A stretch of DNA of 64,000 nucleotides from assembly GCA_018417955.1 (NCBI GenBank), contig JACTVC010000032.1, forward strand, positions 310,001-374,000, written 5' to 3'. Of this stretch, positions 12,694 through 21,923 are shown one piece after another. Within the stretch, counting starts at the first letter, position 1. The number at the start of each line of letters is the position of its first letter. The notes below the pieces were generated by a model, which did no database searches, was not told the DNA's origin, and saw only the letters and a list, made by a program, of their open reading frames with translations. The stretch comes from Laccaria trichodermophora (lineage: Eukaryota; Basidiomycota; Agaricomycetes; Agaricales; Hydnangiaceae). The position numbers and the translations under genes were made by a program.

Positions 12694-14668
12694 TCAAAGA
12701 GCAGGGGCGATGAGGAAGTGTTCACGCCAGTAAGGCGTGACGAAAACCTGGCGTGGGTCCAACTTCGCACGAATTTGAATCCACTCGTCATACTTGGGGT
12801 ACGAGCTGCGAAGACGTTTCAGGTTCCCAAAGTCGGGTGTCACGTACTTGCCAAGATGGCATCGATATTCAGGACCGTGCTTGTCAAAGTATTCAAAGTA
12901 CGGGCGGAAGAAGTCCGCGGGATCGGAACGCTTGGTTATGCTACCCAGCTCCGTGTCGTACTGGAAAAAGGTGACATCGATTCGGAACTTGTCGCCTGTA
13001 TAAGACGGGGAAAGCCAGAACGGGCTTCTCTGAGAGCAAACTGTTATGAAAGTAGAAAAGGAGCGCACAATGAACGAACCTTGGCGCTGTAGAACTCTGT
13101 GAAAAAGTTTCCAATCGTGCCAGAATCACTTTCATTCAAGGCCCTAAGTGTGTTGACCGCATCTGACAGTATCACAGTTAGACAACAGAAGTATATATGC
13201 ACCGCAAAAGCACATACCAGCAGCTTTATCCACGTCGAACCAGAATTCCGCAAAAGCACTGGGAAGAAGGGTGTCTTGGATAGCATTGTCCATAGGGATG
13301 ATATTCGACCAAATGTCGGAAAATGTAACGGACTCGCCAAGCGGAATGAAGATGTTGAGAATTTTTGCCGCAATTTCCTTTTCAATGGCGCCGATAATGG
13401 GCGTATCGCGGAAATAATTCAGCTGCCAGAGCAACCATAATGCTGTCTTTGCACCTATCTGCATAAGCCTGGAAATATTTGAATTACGTGGCTGTTGATT
13501 GGCAGGACAGTCACATACACTGAAAGTTCGTCATATTTCTTAATAGGGCCACCTGTAGGAACACGTTTCCCTGTCCAAATCTGCACACGCGGAGGGAGAT
13601 CTGGCTGGGGCCAATAAAGCTACCAATATATGCATTAGATTGATAGAAGAGGTATCTTCAGAATGACGTACCATGCGCATGTACTCGTTCGCAGGGTCTT
13701 TGAAGTACTCCACGATGCCAGGGACACCGCCAGCTGCTGGCCCAAAGAGGTTCACAGGACAGCCCTTTTGCCAATCGGCGTTGAGCGGCTGAACCGGGGA
13801 ACTCTGCTGTGTACCCGCGACGTTGAAAGTCGGGGTCAGCGAAAACGTCGCCTCTGTGATGATGCCACAAAGTCCGACAGACACCCCAGTTGCATAGAAC
13901 AGGGTGGTATCGGGATCATCACGAGAGAGAACATGTTTAGTTCCAGTGCCGTCGATGAGGGTAAAACTATATAAAGCGTCATCGAAGCCGTAGAGGAGGG
14001 AGCCACCAGCAGATCCTGAAGTTGAGAGTGAGCAAAAGAGATAAAAATACATCCGAGCACGGAATACCTGTGGAAAGAAACCCGCCAACAGTTTGGTGAG
14101 TGATACCCCCGAGGTCTGGCAAAGCAAAACCAGCCTGTTGTAGTTGGAAAGCAAGGCCGTTCTCTTTCGTCGAATCGGCTTCTTCTGGATCAACATCAAT
14201 GTTAGTGCCGGCCTTGACGGTAGCAAGTTTCTTATCCTTGTTGATAGATACCCCGCGGTACTTTGTAAGCGAAATGAGAACCACGTTCTTGGGAAAGACA
14301 CCCTGAGGAGCATCCAAGATGATGTTGCTTGGGCTCGAGTGTGCAGCACCGATCACGCGTACTTGAGATCGCGCTTCATAGGCTTTCTTGACGATATCGA
14401 TTATCTCCTGTTCAGATGTCGGCTTATGAAGGGCGTCAGGGGGGAACGGGTTGATACCCGAGTTGCCGAGGGTGTTTTCCTTCGAATCGGCACTATCAGG
14501 CGTATATCCCCAGGGAACGCTACGACGCGCTGGTGATGGGATGGAGCTGAAAATGTCCTCAAGTTTGGTGGCAAATTCTTGAACCTCGTCAATCGCAAGC
14601 ACTTTTTGCTTGCTGAGCGCATAATAGTGTTCAACCAATGGGACGACGTCTTGAAACGAGGGCGACAT
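12694..14668 (-). CDS. ALO-type FAD-linked oxidase, tandem copy 2
   Basis: This is the paralogue of the gene at 9685-11677, with the same exon layout and motifs: GAAHSSPSN for FAD attachment, GGITHQTVGGFLSTG, and a C-terminal HLGK in place of HWxK. The start MSPSF is at 14666-14668 and the protein ends HFLIAPAL. Divergence from copy 1 is uneven: the first ~48 residues differ at many positions, while the following ~100 residues are almost identical. No frameshift or premature stop is visible, so both copies look functional. The oxidase is predicted to act on an aldonolactone or related sugar substrate, by family membership only. Confidence 0.88.
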
Positions 14669-15311
14669 GGGGAGACAAAAACAGACAGGATACTGTTGCC
14701 AGCATTGACGCGAAGGGACTATAAGTACTCACGCGAAAGTGCTATCTCTTCCGCGATGGAGCTGGTGGCGCGAAACGACAGTCACATGGATAGAGAGATA
14801 ATAGATACGTTTGGGCGCCGAGTGTCAAGGAATACACCTATCTCCTCAAATCAAGGCGAAATCAGAACGCCGGGGACCACAATCGGTGTTGAATGCTTCT
14901 TTGGACTTTTCTAGTTTCTACGACCTTGTCATGGGACAATATGTAGTTGGGCTCTGGGGGCTGGAGAGCTCTGCCTAGAATGAGATCAGTACCACATGCA
15001 CGTCAAACTATCATAACACCTGCCATATACACCAACTCCTCGGATAGATAAGTACGTTTTGGAACATGATTGATGCTGTATGGTGGTCCGTGGGATGAAG
15101 GGAATTTAGCGCGGAGACCTGTTGAAGAGATTGGGAGAAAGAGAGAGAGATTCCGGACCGGTCAACAACTGGCATACCCAACTGTAATTGTGCTCCGTAG
15201 CACACTATTAATTGTGTTACAGAGGCAAAGAAAATTCAAGACATGTACTTCGTCAATATTTCGTGCTATTGTTTCGCACGTACGCTCTCTGAAATTGTTT
15301 TTCCAATGAAT
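14669..15311. other. Intergenic: oxidase copy 2 promoter and BAG 3' flank
   Basis: No gene is visible. The right-hand part is related to 11960-12200 in the other unit, for example around the GTTTTGGAACATGATTGATG stretch near 15056, which has a diverged counterpart near 12072. Confidence 0.6.
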
Positions 15312-16262
15312 CTATTCTTTCCGATTATTAGTGTACAATCTCCATGCATTCATCCACTTCCGTTCCACGCTACTGGCCTCCTCTTCAATCGTCTTCACAA
15401 CATCTCTCCTCCTCTTTCGGACGTCCGCATCGCCCCAGCTCTCTACTCCATCCAACTTCATCAAGAGCTTATCCATTGAATCCGTGTACGCGTGCAAAGC
15501 ATGATTTCTAGCGGTATACGCCAACCGTACATCTGAATCCCCGTCAGATTCTAAAGACACATCGTTCTGCGTTCCAGACGATGATTGTTCGACGGGAACC
15601 GTCAGAACACCATCCGGATGGCTGGAGGAATGCAAGTCGATCGAGGAGGGAAAAACGAAGTTCTCCTTGAGAGTTTGAAATTGTGATTCGAGATTGTGAA
15701 TGGAGCGTATGGATTTATGAATGCGGTATTGTTGCTGTATCCGTGATGCAGCCTCGTGATGACGTTCTGTGTACTCTGTCCGAGGTGGAGGGGACGGGGA
15801 TGTTGTGCGTGACGTAGGCTGAACATTGGACTGATAAAAGCATGTCAGGTGGGAGCGCAAGAACGTCGTGAACGGTAAACCTACCCGTTGAGAATGTGTC
15901 GACCCCTCGCGTTTCAAACCCTGGCGTGTCGTATGCTCTTCCAACGCTTGATTCCTCCTTGCGGCTTGTAGCTCCTGAAGTGCTCGTTCTCTGGCCAGGC
16001 GTTCCTCCCTCTCCTTTCTCTCGAGCGCCTCCTGCCTCTTCCGCGCGTCGAGGTAGAGGCGTTCCTGAGGTCTTAGCTGATTGTATTCCCACTCCTCTTC
16101 GCTATCATCGTCTTCGTCAGGAAGCCACTGACGCCGGCGCGTTCGTTGATCGGCGAGGGCGCGAAGCCATTCAGGATCCGTCTGTGGGTAGGCCCGTTGG
16201 GCAGGCGTATAGCGATATCCCGCTGATTGGTAGGGATTGTTGTAGAAAGGTTGGCCGAACAT
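15312..16262 (-). CDS. BAG-domain protein with IQ motif
   Basis: The protein starts MFGQPFYNNPY and has a Tyr/Gln/Pro-rich N-terminus, an acidic patch (DEDDDSEEEWEY) and a long charged helix rich in Arg/Glu/Ala. An IQ-like motif (AASRIQQQYRIHKS) comes next. The C-terminus is a helical region typical of a BAG domain (MDKLLMKLDGVESW then RRRDVVKTIEEEAS). BAG domains bind the Hsp70 ATPase domain and promote nucleotide exchange, and an IQ motif next to one suggests calmodulin control; both functions are inferred from family. The 316-residue frame is open throughout, but 54 nt near 15833-15886 form a textbook intron (GTAGGT donor, CTGAC branch, TATCAG acceptor) whose length is a multiple of three. 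The spliced product would be 298 residues. The C-terminal exon has been copied into 12198-12290. Confidence 0.8.
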   Translation of the reverse strand: MFGQPFYNNPYQSAGYRYTPAQRAYPQTDPEWLRALADQRTRRRQWLPDEDDDSEEEWEYNQLRPQERLYLDARKRQEALERKEREERLARERALQELQAARRNQALEEHTTRQGLKREGSTHSQRVGLPFTTFLRSHLTCFYQSNVQPTSRTTSPSPPPRTEYTERHHEAASRIQQQYRIHKSIRSIHNLESQFQTLKENFVFPSSIDLHSSSHPDGVLTVPVEQSSSGTQNDVSLESDGDSDVRLAYTARNHALHAYTDSMDKLLMKLDGVESWGDADVRKRRRDVVKTIEEEASSVERKWMNAWRLYTNNRKE

Positions 16263-16631
16263 GGGGTTCCCAAATAGAAATGTAATGACATAGCCAAATT
16301 TGTGAATCTTTTATGAGAAAGCGTCACCGCACTCTAGAACGTTGAAGCATGAGCTGGTATAACGTCCAGACTCCAGATTCGTCTAGAAAAGTACATCACG
16401 TGGGATTCTTTGTGGTCACCAGACCCAGAACTATGACTCACGGAACACATGCGTATCTTCCCGGCCAACCGCCTGGAGAATTGATAATGCGCGCCCCATC
16501 GTTTGAACTTTGTCATCCGCCGAGAAGCTGACTGGAGCGTTAGGATTCGATGAGTCACAACGTTGCCGACTGAAGCATAAATATCTCTGGTTCTACTTCT
16601 AGACTGCCACATTACAATCTTGCCACAAGCG
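16263..16631. promoter_or_regulatory. Divergent intergenic region of BAG and a small gene
   Basis: These 369 bp separate two divergent start codons. An E-box-like palindrome TCACGTGG lies near 16396-16403 and a TAAATA element near 16574, about 55 bp upstream of the plus-strand start. No ORF in it is convincing. Confidence 0.5.
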
Positions 16632-17090
16632 ATGTTCAGTTCACCATATTCCAGTTTCATATCGCCCACACGCTACGACGACAAAGGGAGACAGCTCCAC
16701 TTCATTGAAACGGATGCTCAGCGTCGGGAACGCATCGAGTTTTCGAGGATGTTCAGATCAGAATGTTCAGAACACGACTCTTCCCCTCCGCGCGAATATC
16801 CTGTAAGTTTCTGTCAATTGCACAAGGCGCCAACAACTGGCTGATAACCAGTCTCTTTCTAGATGAGTACATTGTCCCCAAAGTATCATCACATCGGGCT
16901 TTACCGTTCGAGCTCAGATTATATGAACTTTGGGACTGACATGGGCGGAGAATCGGAGACGTACCTCCTCTACTCGTCTCACAGCACACCTTCAAGCCCT
17001 CCACCCGTTTCGTTTGCGCCGCTTCCACCGTCTTCTCGTGGACATAGGCGGCATCGCTCCTCTTTATCATCGATCCCGGAGGAAAGCTAG
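16632..17090 (+). CDS. Small hypothetical protein (132 aa)
   Basis: Two exons, 16632-16802 and 16863-17090, are joined across a 60-nt intron with a perfect GTAAGT donor and a TTCTAG acceptor. They encode 132 residues. The N-terminus (MFSSPYSSFISPTRYDD) leads into a charged stretch, and the second exon is Ser/Pro-rich and ends HRRHRSSLSSIPEES. No known domain, signal peptide or membrane segment is visible. The clean splice signals and ATG support a real gene, and the protein is probably largely disordered. I do not recognise the family. Confidence 0.6.
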
Positions 17091-17488
17091 ATCAGAGAGC
17101 GCCTTCTAGGACGCAAGCATTGCATCACCTATGTATCACACCACTCATATGCATCACATCATACCCCAAAGGACAGTCAAGCAGGTTTAATTTTAACATG
17201 TATACTTAACACACCCCACATCATCAATCGATCTTCAGATAAATACATAGATACCGCAGAGAACGTATGGCTGTAGAAATCTCAATACATGCCTAGTGAA
17301 TAATAAAAAGGGGTGACTGACGTACGACGTGAGGCGTTTTGGTGGACCAAAGTTTGGTTATCCATCTAATCCATCGGCCTCGTTGAAACATGGCTGCTTC
17401 GGTATAAAAACGGCTGGGTCGCAGAAAACGATGCATCCAAACCAACGACTCTGCCCTTACAAAGTCCTTCCTTCTTCAACAAATTAAC
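17091..17488. other. Intergenic with a TATA-like promoter
   Basis: No gene is visible. It carries the 3' flank of the small gene and the promoter of the next. Confidence 0.5.
17403..17410 (+). promoter_or_regulatory. TATA box-like TATAAAAA
   Basis: TATAAAAA lies about 80 bp upstream of the ATG at 17489, a sensible distance for a core promoter with a short leader that is pyrimidine-rich just before the start codon. Confidence 0.5.
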
Positions 17489-18069
17489 ATGGTTAGAGAG
17501 CAGGTTGTCCCACAAGTTGCCGTGGTTAAAGACCAAGTTGGGGTACACATTATCCCTGTCATCGATGTACGTCATTGCCACGCATTAGGGAGCCTTCCTT
17601 AGACGCAGATTAGGAGCGCCTCGGATACGCGTCCTCTGCCCCTAAGGCGCACAAGGACAAGGTCGAGAGGTACAACGACCTGCTGGAGGAAATATACGAA
17701 CACGAGCTAGAACTCGCAAAGATGAAATCAGCGCTGGTAGACATGCGCAAGGAGATCGTAGACGACGCTCAAAGCTTGGATGGGGTTGGTGTCAAGGCAG
17801 TGGAGACCGACGTCATTGTCAATGGCGACACTTCCGACAACGATAGTATCGACAAGGAGAAGAAGGATAGAAAGAGGGGCGGCAGAGGTAAAGCAATCGT
17901 TAAGGGAAAAGGGAAGGAGAAGTCGAAGGTCGCGGGCACGGAGATGGACGTTGAGTGGGATTATAACCTGGAGTTGTCGAATTCTACCAAGCGTGGCCGT
18001 CGCGCTTCAGACGCGTCGGATTCGGTCGAACCACCAGCGAGGAACGCATTCGTGCTGGGAAGCCACTGA
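17489..18069 (+). CDS. Hypothetical coiled-coil, Lys-rich protein (177 aa)
   Basis: Two exons, 17489-17566 and 17614-18069, join in phase 0 across a 47-nt intron with a GTACGT donor and an ATTAG acceptor. The protein has a short hydrophobic N-terminus (VHIIPVID), a helix likely to form a coiled coil (ERYNDLLEEIYEHELELAK), an acidic middle, then a basic segment of repeated KGKGKEK-like residues that looks nuclear. It ends NAFVLGSH. No domain is recognised; a chromatin or nuclear role is only a guess from composition. The first exon depends on the splice prediction, and an internal start at 17722 is the alternative. Confidence 0.55.
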
Positions 18070-18339
18070 GAAAGTCGCTAGACTAAGATCGTGTCGCGTT
18101 TGAATGAAATTACTTTTCGTACTCAATTCGCACTAGAAGATTCCGAAGCCCTATGGCTTGACACACGCTTGACAGCTGAGAATGTCAGAGTAGGTCAGTG
18201 TAGGCGCTGGTTTGGCGCTGGTAGGTGTCCAGTTGAGATGCACACAGAATAAAATATGTGTCAACAACAGATAAGTACCACCTTCACTCAAGGTGACTGC
18301 TGCCTGCAAGGGCGACTGAGATACCACCTCATACCTGTC

Positions 18340-18989
18340 ATGCCTAATTCCCATCTCCCTCCCCTCAGCTCTGACGGAGTTTTTTCGGTGTCAGCCTCAA
18401 GCACAATCAACGCGCCGCCAGAGAAAGTCTGGGCTATTCTCTTGGACTTTGCATCATACAATGAATGGCAAGCAATATTTATGAGCCGCACTGTTTCCTG
18501 GTATTCACATTTCAGTGTCGTACAGGAACGCATTCGTGTGAGCGCTACATCCATCTGGAGTAGCATAAACTCACGTAACGAACGAACAGCCGTGGTCAGG
18601 TTGTCACGGATTCGTCGAAGCAACCTCTTCAGTCACAGACACCACTGGCCGAAGGACAACATCTTTACATATATCCCGTACATCTCCCCCCAACGATGGA
18701 AAAGCCGGGCCTCTTCGGCAAGAGTTCAGCATTTGTTCAGATCACGACGCTAGACCACGAAAACTTTCGTGTTGCCTGGAATACCGCTGGCCTACCCCAC
18801 TTTCTTTTACATACGGAGCGATGGCAGGCGCTCAGCTACGACTCTATCATGAAGCAGACAAGGTACGAAACGATTGAAGTGTTTGGCGGGCTCCTGGCGT
18901 ACTTTGTCAATTGGTTTGTTCGCCCAAAGCTTGTTTTGGGGTTTCAAGCCATGGCTGAGGGGTTGAAGCAACGTGCTGAACAATCTTGA
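18340..18989 (+). CDS. START/SRPBCC-fold ligand-binding protein (179 aa)
   Basis: Three exons, 18340-18467, 18526-18537 and 18590-18989, give one 179-residue frame. The SRPBCC pattern is clear: VSASSTINAPPEKVWAILLD at the start, YNEWNAFV, FRVAWNT, then an amphipathic C-terminal helix after VEVFGGLL-like sequence. Such proteins bind hydrophobic ligands in a deep cavity, and fungal members are mostly uncharacterised. To keep the conserved YNEWN, the first intron must start with GC (GCAAGC) and end at 18525, and the middle exon is only 12 nt long. The unspliced frame in this region is broken and loses the motif, which supports the model. Confidence 0.72.
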
Positions 18990-19065
18990 TTTTCTGAACG
19001 AGGTATTTTCATCAAGTGAGTTTTTTCACACTTTTGCTTGCTTTGATTTCTTCTCATACCTCTAA

Positions 19066-19124
19066 GGGACTTTGTATGTATCCCGTGGTACAAAGGGACT
19101 CTGTATGTATACCCGTGGTAGAAA
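19066..19124. repeat. 29-bp direct tandem repeat, two copies
   Basis: GGGACTTTGTATGTAT then CCCGTGGTACAAA is followed directly by a second copy with one added A and two substitutions. It lies in the 3' flank of the SRPBCC gene. Confidence 0.8.
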
Positions 19125-19663
19125 GGCTCTTCGTCTTTGTGTAACATTCTGATACGCCAGCTCACGAATTTGTCATGTTCAGTCCTGATGTACTCTTTCA
19201 TCCCCCAAAGTCATGAAGTTAAAATTCCATCTTCAGGTACCAGTATAAGTGTCGCTCGCGATTCGACTTTCCCTCCCAGGAGCTATCAGTTTGCTCCCAT
19301 AGTATTCTCTCTCATTCATCGCTTCATAAAGGCTTTCCGTACACCAAGGGGCTACTTATCTAGCAAGAATTTCAAGCACTGACTGCCATGACACCCTGCA
19401 CATGCACAGCTCGTTGATCTACATTGGGACGCCAGAGACATGCGGGGTACTAGCGATGGTATTTCTCAAGCTGGCAACCTCTCTAGTCTTCATGAAAAGG
19501 TCATTTGTACTGTGGTTCGTCTCTTTTCGTTTTCTTTCTAGACGTCGAAGTTTGATGGCACTAGGCAAAATTGTATAGCCTGAGCTGCATGCTCTTACCA
19601 GGATATCTATGTTTTCGATGGTCAATTTCACAACGACCACAACGACCAACCAATGTCTTAACT

Positions 19664-19800
19664 CTGAACCCGACTGGCTGCATGCGACCTTGAAACTCAC
19701 GCCGGCAAGCACTAAAACCACTGTTTTTACTTGGAACCCGACTGGCTGCGTAACCACTTGACGCTCAAGCCTACAACGTACCCCGCCACTGTCTTTATTG
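19664..19800. repeat. Degenerate 68-bp tandem duplication
   Basis: GAACCCGACTGGCTGC occurs at 19666-19681 and again at 19734-19749, and CCACTGTTTTTA-like sequence recurs with the same 68-nt spacing, so the whole block is an old tandem duplication. Confidence 0.7.
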
Positions 19801-20052
19801 AGATACCGCGACCGTAGCGCGTATGTTGGCATATCTTTTGACGCTAAAGAAAATCTCTCTCAGAATGCCTGCCTCACCGTGTCTAGTTTCTCCTTGCTGG
19901 GGTCTTCAAGTTGATAGCGCCCAGTTTTGTACTATAGTGGGTCGCAGTGGCCATGCCAGGCTGTTGAATAGAGAAAAGATCGGGCCTCAGGCTTGTAATT
20001 CGGTACATACACACGTGAACCGTACAAATCCACAAAATTCACTTGTATCATG

Positions 20053-20072
20053 GTCTGTCTACGAGAGACTAG
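20053..20072. repeat. 20-bp dispersed repeat, copy A
   Basis: GTCTGTCTACGAGAGACTAG is identical to 28086-28105. It contains the dyad GTCT...AGAC. Diverged relatives occur in the oxidase 3' flanks near 9485 and 12462. Confidence 0.75.
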
Positions 20073-20337
20073 TAATTCGGATAGTTGACATTTACTATGC
20101 TCGGTAAAATATACACTTAGGCGAAGAACAAGCGAAGAATCCTTTTGAAAACGATTTCTTCCAAAAATTAAAATTTCGGGTTTTCCTCCATACTCTCACC
20201 ATCTCCATTAGCAAAATTTAACCAGAAGGGCGGCGACGTGACCTCATTGAATCGAGTTTAGAATTATTTTTACTGTAGTCTAATCGGGCGCACGGGTGCC
20301 TAGGGGACGTAACACATCTCCTCTCCCCGAGATATTC

Positions 20338-20461
20338 CTGGTCTCTGAGACCAGCGTTTCAGGTTGAGCAGAGTTGAACTTTCCTCTCTCTTCCTCCTAC
20401 CCCATCCTTCTGAGGTAGCGGTAATACATTTCTCGCAGGTTGCCCTCACATTGAGGCAACC
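20338..20461. other. Two neighbouring inverted repeats
   Basis: CTGGTCTCTGAGACCAG (20338-20354) is a perfect 8-bp dyad around one base. GGTTGCCCTCA (20438-20448) pairs with TGAGGCAACC (20452-20461) apart from one bulge. They lie 250-370 bp upstream of the PQ-loop start codon, so they could be in its leader or promoter or in an unannotated RNA. Confidence 0.5.
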
Positions 20462-20708
20462 CTGTTTTTGCCTATTATCTTTCATTTCTATTCAAGATTA
20501 CGGACCTTCTTCCACCCTTGCACGATTAGATTTGAAAATCTCGAAGCATTGAATGAACTCTTGATGAACTCTTGTTCCTTGATGTGTGGTCATAATTGGC
20601 AACAACCACCTCAACCAAACATCCTCCAATATGTTCGCGTGCGCGTACTAGCGCGCAGTGGTCAACAGCTGCTTCACCCTCCACTTGGAATTACTTCCAC
20701 AAGCTTCG

Positions 20709-21923
20709 ATGCTAACGACAACTGTTCCATGGCTTTCAACGGTCGCGTCAATTGGAATGGCCATAGGACCTCCTCTCGTTAGCTTCCTATCTCGTACAGC
20801 ACATAATGGCTCATTTGAACTTTCACATTGCAGGTTTACGCCGACCAAGCCATTTCCATCATTCGTAAAAAGCGTGTTACTCCCATCTTCTTTGCCAAAC
20901 CTTCTAACCCTCCGATATCATCAGGGATGCGACTGGCTTTTCGCGTGACGTTTGCGCTATATTGTCAATATTCTTAGCTTCTCGAATCGTCATCAACTGG
21001 ACTTACGATGGCTTCTCAGGCTGATAGCCAACATTACGAGATGTTTTTTCTGGCTTGGGTACGTTCGTCTCACATATTTCACTGACTCAAATATTGACGT
21101 ACACTAGAAACCACTTTGAGATCGCCCTCTTGACGCAATCAGCCCTCATGATCCTGGCTCAGGTATATGCCGAAGTCCATTTCCCCGCTTATTTTCTCAA
21201 TTCTCCATCGCGCAGCTAGCTCTGCTGTACATTTGCATTCGATATCGACCCAGAAACAGCCAAGAAGCCATTCTCACCTCCGCGCGACCATTATCATTTT
21301 GGCAATGGCAAACTTACAGCCAATACATTGAGTTTCTCGCTGGTTTGATGTGAGCAAGTAAATATACTGCTTCGACATACTCAGTAACTCTGTCTAGACT
21401 GTGTCAGGCCATCCTGTTTCTCATTTTCGGGCGCTCCGACATCTTCGTTGGACTTCTGGGGTTCGCTGCCCTTGGACTGGAAAGCACGTTGCCGATACCA
21501 CAGCTCATTAGGTACGGTCTACCAGGAAATACACAATCATGCATGGTTCACTGAACTTGGCATAGTAACTATCGTCAGCGCTCACTGTACGGTTTTCGAA
21601 CGTCAACGCTGGTTGGTTGGGTAGGCGGAGATGCTTTCAAGTCCGCATTCTTCCTTTTTATGGTGGTCTCGCATTGAAGATTTGGTGCTCTTCTAGGACA
21701 ATTTATTTCTTCGTTCAACAATCACCCCTTCAATTCAAAGTCTGCGCCGTTTTTCAGCTGTCTGTTGATCTTGGTACGCAATGGCACCATATTCTTCTAT
21801 ATCAGCTCAAGCCAGATTGCAGCCATCATCGCCCAACGGGTGTTTTATGGGAATGCGCCGCCGATGTCTGTTCTGCTTCATGAGGATGAGCTGGAGACAT
21901 CTCTCGCTTTAGCAGAAGAATGA
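20709..21923 (+). CDS. PQ-loop membrane protein (SLC66A2/ANY1-like), 10 exons
   Basis: Ten small exons give an uninterrupted 246-residue protein: 20709-20777, 20834-20871, 20925-20963, 21020-21058, 21108-21162, 21216-21349, 21398-21511, 21566-21640, 21697-21773 and 21823-21923. The sequence follows the SLC66A2/yeast ANY1 pattern: GPPLVYADQ with RKKDATGFSRDVC (first PQ-like loop), LIANITRCFFWLGNHFE, LSFWQWQTY, ESTLPIPQLISNYRQRS (second PQ loop), GGDAFKTIYFF and SPLQFKVCAVFQLSVDL. About seven membrane helices are expected. Yeast ANY1 and its animal relatives influence phospholipid asymmetry in endosome/Golgi membranes, so this is the inferred role. The second intron (20872-20924) must be GC-AG. 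The gene has no long ORF and would be missed by ORF scanning. Confidence 0.82.

Larger units (their letters stand above)
12312..15425. repeat. Tandem segmental duplication, unit 2
   Basis: Unit 2 holds oxidase copy 2, its promoter and the 3' end of the intact BAG gene. Because the intact BAG gene continues beyond this unit while unit 1 has only a tail fragment, the ancestral order was UTP10, oxidase, BAG. The duplicated block ran from the oxidase 3' flank into the last coding exon of BAG. Confidence 0.72.
18990..20708. other. Gene-poor stretch with short repeats and hairpins
   Basis: No convincing coding gene was found in these 1.7 kb; ORFs are short and lack splice context. It contains a 29-bp tandem duplication (19066-19124), a 68-bp degenerate tandem duplication (about 19664-19800), one copy of a 20-bp repeat (20053-20072) and two inverted repeats (20338-20461). 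The right end holds the promoter of the PQ-loop gene. Confidence 0.55.

Noticed and set aside
9600..15400. Transposon carrying the oxidase genes
   Set aside because: No terminal inverted or long terminal repeats and no transposase; a plain tandem duplication explains the repeats.
19419..19832. 137-codon minus-strand ORF
   Set aside because: Spans the 68-bp tandem duplication, and its repeated residues come from that repeat; no family features.
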